From NCBI GenBank assembly GCA_021325515.1, contig JAJPHC010000010.1, positions 23,520 to 87,519 of the forward strand: a stretch of 64,000 nucleotides of DNA. The letters are read 5' to 3'. This document shows, piece after piece, positions 60,716 through 64,000 of this stretch. Under the pieces are notes generated by a model. The model had not been told where the DNA came from, did not search any database, and worked only from the letters and a program-made list of their open reading frames with translations. Source of the DNA: Acidobacteriota bacterium (GTDB lineage: Bacteria; Acidobacteriota; Thermoanaerobaculia; Gp7-AA8). Numbering within the stretch: position 1 is the stretch's first letter; every line of letters starts with the position of its first letter. A program made the position numbers and the translations under genes.

Positions 60716-63700
60716 CCAAACGGATTCTGTTCGCGGCGCTTTGCGCGGCCGCTCCTCTCTTCGCGCAGACCTTTACCGACCCGAACAAAGTCGGCGTTGG
60801 CGTCACGGTCGATGCGATCGAGAAGCTCGAGAACCAACGCGATCCGAAGTGTGATGCGACCGCGACCCGCCTCGAGAACTTCATGTACGGCACGCCGCTC
60901 TCCGTCGGCGCGCGCGAGAAGAAGGTCGAGCTGCAGAAACGGCTGATCCTGGCCGTGTGGAAAGAGGCATCGGAACAGGCCCGGGCGAAGAATCTCGAGC
61001 AGATCCCGGCAGATCTTCTGAAGCCGGTCATCGAGAAGAATTTCAGCTATCGCTTCGACGATGCGAAGAATGCGCACGTGAAGCTGGGCGACGGTTCGGA
61101 GATCGTTCTCGAAGAGCGCGATGTCCGGCAGTATTCGACGGTTGCCTATGCGCTGCGTGCGATTCTCGCGACGCAGCAGGATGCGCTGCTCACTCCCGAT
61201 GTGAAGCTCGTCGCATTCGCACCCGACGGTGTGCAGCTCATGAAGCAGATGGTGGACGTCTACACGCTCGCGGCGCTCAATCTCAGCGACAAGGCGGCGC
61301 GCAAGGCGGGTGAGAAGCAGCTCACGGCCGCAAACATGGAAGCGCAGTGGAAGCGGATCGCGCCGACCGTGGTGGCCTCTTCCCCCTCGCCCCGCGAAGC
61401 GGGGAGAGGGGTCAGGGGTGAGGGGCAGCCGGGCACCGTCCTGCGCAAGATCGTCGATCAGAAGCTCGTCTCGTTCGCCACGTACAACAGCAACGCCGAT
61501 CCGCTGCTCTATTCGAACATCCAGTCGTTCTACGCGCGCGTCCCCTGGGCTTCCGACAAGGAACAGGTGAACGCGATCACGAAGAACGTGTCGCGCGTGG
61601 TGATGGACTTCATCGGCACGACGCTCGAGCTCGCGCAGAAGAAGGCGATCGCCGAAGGCTCGCCCGTCGTGCGCGAGAAACACATTCGCAAGGTGTACGA
61701 AGAGATGGCGCCGTACGACGTCAACATCTACGAAGATGTGATCTTCTTCTCGCATCTCCCCAAGGCGAAGCAGATCTACATCGAGGCCTACGACGCCGAC
61801 TCGCTGCGCGACAGCGGCCTGCACTGGCAGTGGATCAAGCAGGTGATCGACAGCCCGAGCTTTCCGCTGAAGCTCGATGTCGATCCCTTCGCGGCGGAAC
61901 TGCTGTCCGAAGGCGATGCGCAGATGGCCGTGCTCGTGTTCCGCGTCGCCGGGCAGATCGCAAAGGAACAGAAGTCGGAGACGTTGCTGCCCGAGCACGT
62001 GATGCTCGCGCAGAAGCGGATTGCGGAGCGGTTCACCGAGCAGTTGAAGACGCCGGCCCCGGTGACGACGTCCAGGATCGCATCGAGCAAGGCGGCGACG
62101 GCGGCCACCGGCAAGTTCTTCGACGACGTGACGGCGGGCAGCGGCATCGACTTCATGCATCGCTCCTCCGACTGGCTCAGCCGCTTTCAGCGCACATTTC
62201 TCTATTCGCTGAAGGGAACCGATGCCGTGAAGCCCGGATCCGGGCAGCCGGCGGAAGATTTTCCGCCGACGTTCTCCGGCAGCGGCATCGCGTCGGAGGA
62301 TGTGAATGGTGACGGCTTCCCCGACGTGCTGATCGTCGGAGGACTCGGCAACAGGCTTTACATCAACAACGGCGACGGCACGTTCCGCGATGAGACGGAG
62401 AAGGCGGGGATCAACTGGATCGGTCCCGATGGAAAACCGGGTGAGCCGCGGCAGCCGCTGATCGTCGATCTCGACAACGATGGCCGCAAGGACATCGTGA
62501 TCAGCTATGTCAACGCGCCGCATCGCGTCTACAAGGGCAACGGCGATGGCACCTTCACCGACATGACGGCCTCGGCGAACCTCGGCGGCGACGGGCTGGT
62601 CGGCGGTCCGGTCGTCGCGTTCGATTTCGATCGCGACGGGCTGCTCGATCTCTACATCGGCTACTACGGCAACTACGTGCAGGGCGTCGGCCCCAACATC
62701 GCGCGCGTCAATCGCAACGCGACGCCCAACAAGCTGTTCCGCAACACCGGCGGCTTCACGTTCAAGGAAGTGCCGAACTCCGGAACCGAGAACACGGGCT
62801 GGACGCAGGCGGCGGTCAGCGTCGACTTCGATAACGATGGGTGGCCCGACCTCGTCGTCGGCAATGACTTCGGCGTCAACGCGTATTACCGCAACAAAGG
62901 CGACGGTACGTTCGAGGATGTTGCCTCGGCCATGGGGACCGATCTGCCGTCGTCGTCGATGAATGTCGGTACCGCCGATCTCAACAAGGATGGCTACCCC
63001 GAGTTCTACATCTCGAACATCGTCGCGATGGTGAAGGACGAGAAGTACGTCATGCCGACGGAAGAGACGAAGATGAAGCGGAAGGCCGAGAAGCTGGCGA
63101 CGATGCGCGTCGTGCAGAACAATCAGCTTTTCACTTCCACTCCTCCATCGTCGAAAGGTGGGCTGCCTCACTACGCCGTCAACGATTCGGTCATAGATCC
63201 GATGGACACGTCGACAGGATGGGCGTGGGATGCGGACTTCTTCGACTTCGACAACGACGGCGACGACGATCTCTATGTCGTGAACGGGCTGCACGAGTAC
63301 TTCATCTACAGCTCGCAGTTCAAAGTGCAGACGCCGCAGGGTGAGAAAGAGATGCAGTTCGCCGTTCATGAGAAGGAGCCGAACGTCTTCTACGTGAACG
63401 AGAACGGCCGGCTGCAGAATCGCTCGGCGAAGAGTGGTGCCGACTTCTCCGGCAACTCGCGCTCCGCTGCCTATCTCGATTTCGACAACGACGGCGATCT
63501 CGACATCGTCATCAACAATTTCGATTCGAAGGCCGTCTTCCTCCGGAACAACTCCGAGAAGCTGCACAACAACTGGCTGAAGGTGAAGCTGGTCGGCGAT
63601 CCGGCGAAGCACTCGAACCGCGATGCGATCGGCGCGACGATGATCGCGACGACGCCGTCCGGCAATCGCATCTGGCGCGAAGTGCAGTCGGCAACCGGCT

Positions 63701-63843
63701 ATCTCTCACAGCATCCCGCGCAGCAACACTTCGGATTGGGAAAAGAAGTGACCGCCGACCTGACGGTCGTGTGGCCCAACGGCGAGCGGCGCGTGTACAA
63801 AGGACTCGCCGCAAACCAGGTGCACGTGATCCGGCAGGAGTGA
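60712..63843 (+). CDS. Exported FG-GAP/VCBS-repeat protein with ASPIC/UnbV domain (CRTAC1-like)
   Basis: The 1043-residue product has a signal peptide (ending FAQ-TFTD). Its first ~480 residues are helical and unrecognised ([37 protein letters not shown]). From ~480 it reads FG-GAP/VCBS repeats with Ca-binding DxDxDG-type loops ([81 protein letters not shown]), a beta-propeller. It ends in an ASPIC/UnbV domain ([40 protein letters not shown]). It is coupled to the DUF255 gene (ATGA overlap). Residues ~223-240 come from an inserted repeat. Confidence 0.92.
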   Translation: MTKRILFAALCAAAPLFAQTFTDPNKVGVGVTVDAIEKLENQRDPKCDATATRLENFMYGTPLSVGAREKKVELQKRLILAVWKEASEQARAKNLEQIPADLLKPVIEKNFSYRFDDAKNAHVKLGDGSEIVLEERDVRQYSTVAYALRAILATQQDALLTPDVKLVAFAPDGVQLMKQMVDVYTLAALNLSDKAARKAGEKQLTAANMEAQWKRIAPTVVASSPSPREAGRGVRGEGQPGTVLRKIVDQKLVSFATYNSNADPLLYSNIQSFYARVPWASDKEQVNAITKNVSRVVMDFIGTTLELAQKKAIAEGSPVVREKHIRKVYEEMAPYDVNIYEDVIFFSHLPKAKQIYIEAYDADSLRDSGLHWQWIKQVIDSPSFPLKLDVDPFAAELLSEGDAQMAVLVFRVAGQIAKEQKSETLLPEHVMLAQKRIAERFTEQLKTPAPVTTSRIASSKAATAATGKFFDDVTAGSGIDFMHRSSDWLSRFQRTFLYSLKGTDAVKPGSGQPAEDFPPTFSGSGIASEDVNGDGFPDVLIVGGLGNRLYINNGDGTFRDETEKAGINWIGPDGKPGEPRQPLIVDLDNDGRKDIVISYVNAPHRVYKGNGDGTFTDMTASANLGGDGLVGGPVVAFDFDRDGLLDLYIGYYGNYVQGVGPNIARVNRNATPNKLFRNTGGFTFKEVPNSGTENTGWTQAAVSVDFDNDGWPDLVVGNDFGVNAYYRNKGDGTFEDVASAMGTDLPSSSMNVGTADLNKDGYPEFYISNIVAMVKDEKYVMPTEETKMKRKAEKLATMRVVQNNQLFTSTPPSSKGGLPHYAVNDSVIDPMDTSTGWAWDADFFDFDNDGDDDLYVVNGLHEYFIYSSQFKVQTPQGEKEMQFAVHEKEPNVFYVNENGRLQNRSAKSGADFSGNSRSAAYLDFDNDGDLDIVINNFDSKAVFLRNNSEKLHNNWLKVKLVGDPAKHSNRDAIGATMIATTPSGNRIWREVQSATGYLSQHPAQQHFGLGKEVTADLTVVWPNGERRVYKGLAANQVHVIRQE
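61383..61425. repeat. REP-like palindrome inserted in frame in the CRTAC1-like gene
   Basis: CCCCTCGCCCCGC (61383-61395) pairs with GCGGGGAGAGGGG (61399-61411) around GAA with one mismatch, followed by TCAGGGGTGAGGGG. This is a widespread dispersed repeat of bacterial genomes. Here it is read as [15 protein letters not shown] between VVAS and QPGTVLRK, so it was inserted or grew in frame without breaking the gene. Confidence 0.85.
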
Positions 63844-64000
63844 TGGATGGGACGATGGGACCAATGGGACCTATGGGACCAATGGGCGGAACCCGTTTCC
63901 ACCCATAGGTCCTATCCGTCCCATGAGTCCCATAAGTCCCATGCGACGCGACCTGCCAACGCCATCGTCACAGGCGGAAACGGCTTCCACCCATAGGTCC
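63844..64000. repeat. GGGACC(A/T)AT palindromic repeat region at window end
   Basis: After the last stop, ATGGGAC/ATGGGACC units recur on the left (63846-63886), and the reverse form (CCCATAGGTCC, GTCCCATGAGTCCCATAAGTCCC) on the right (63902-63941), giving an inverted-repeat cluster. The text TTCCACCCATAGGTCC occurs twice, at 63897-63912 and 63985-64000, so the unit is duplicated and continues past the window. No gene is seen. Confidence 0.8.

Noticed and set aside
60652..63612. Reverse ORF (986 codons) opposite the CRTAC1-like gene
   Set aside because: Antisense shadow without recognisable domains; the forward frame has a signal peptide and FG-GAP loops.
1..64000. tRNA, rRNA, CRISPR array and replication origin
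   Set aside because: None recognised by eye in the intergenic regions; a covariance-model scan was not possible here.

Overview
The window is GC-rich bacterial chromosome, densely coded on both strands, with frequent GTG/TTG starts and many 4-base ATGA/GTGA overlaps. The gene mix points to a soil- or sediment-type member of the Acidobacteriota or a nearby phylum: a DUF1549/DUF1501 pair, an ASPIC/UnbV (CRTAC1-like) protein, a Ser/Thr kinase fused to a sulfatase-modifying-factor domain and a hydrolase, a DUF255 protein, several beta-helix proteins, and a selenocysteine formate dehydrogenase. This assignment is inference from gene content; there is no rRNA, tRNA or phylogenetic marker here to confirm it.

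Layout. 0-6.3 kb: end of a YkuD_2 L,D-transpeptidase, then fdhD divergent from a formate dehydrogenase operon (alpha subunit read through an in-frame UGA with a visible SECIS hairpin, four-cluster Fe-S subunit, NrfD-type membrane subunit). 6.2-10.8 kb: RDD membrane protein, TPR protein, RidA, matrixin-like metalloprotease. 10.8-15.6 kb: coupled kup and KimA-like transporter genes plus a membrane protein. 15.7-20.3 kb: S9 peptidase and a GAF-PAS-PAS-GGDEF-EAL protein. 20.3-25.9 kb: an unknown secreted protein, a GC-rich repeat block, a translationally coupled membrane acyltransferase and polysaccharide deacetylase, and a DUF5666 lipoprotein.

26.0-38.5 kb holds the most striking locus: a 3430-residue exported protein with 17 tandem Ig-like repeats, each with a conserved cysteine pair, followed by a beta-helix. 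Directly downstream are three tandem phage-tail-collar (microcystin-dependent-protein-like) genes and a GNAT acetyltransferase. A DUF6916 gene coupled to a beta-helix gene lies 2.5 kb further on, on the other strand. Between and beyond these is an accessory belt (38.5-47.7 kb) of toxin-antitoxin modules: an antitoxin with a broken vapC, an intact vapBC, a chimeric DUF6922/AbiEii remnant, an AbrB-type vapBC, and a broken ATPase/DUF4143 gene.

42.8-55.7 kb: secreted beta-helix protein, Tat-exported protein coupled to a KirBac K+ channel, DUF1549/DUF1501 pair, CPA2 antiporter, M48 lipoprotein protease, SDR, RhlE helicase. 55.7-64 kb: kinase-FGE-hydrolase fusion, DUF255 protein coupled to a CRTAC1-like protein, and a palindromic repeat at the window edge.

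Two themes cut across the layout. First, at least four intergenic regions carry a YGTGA-N6-TCACA palindrome, suggesting a CRP-type regulon that covers envelope and secreted-protein genes. Second, several dispersed palindromic repeats are present, and two of them lie in frame inside coding sequences.
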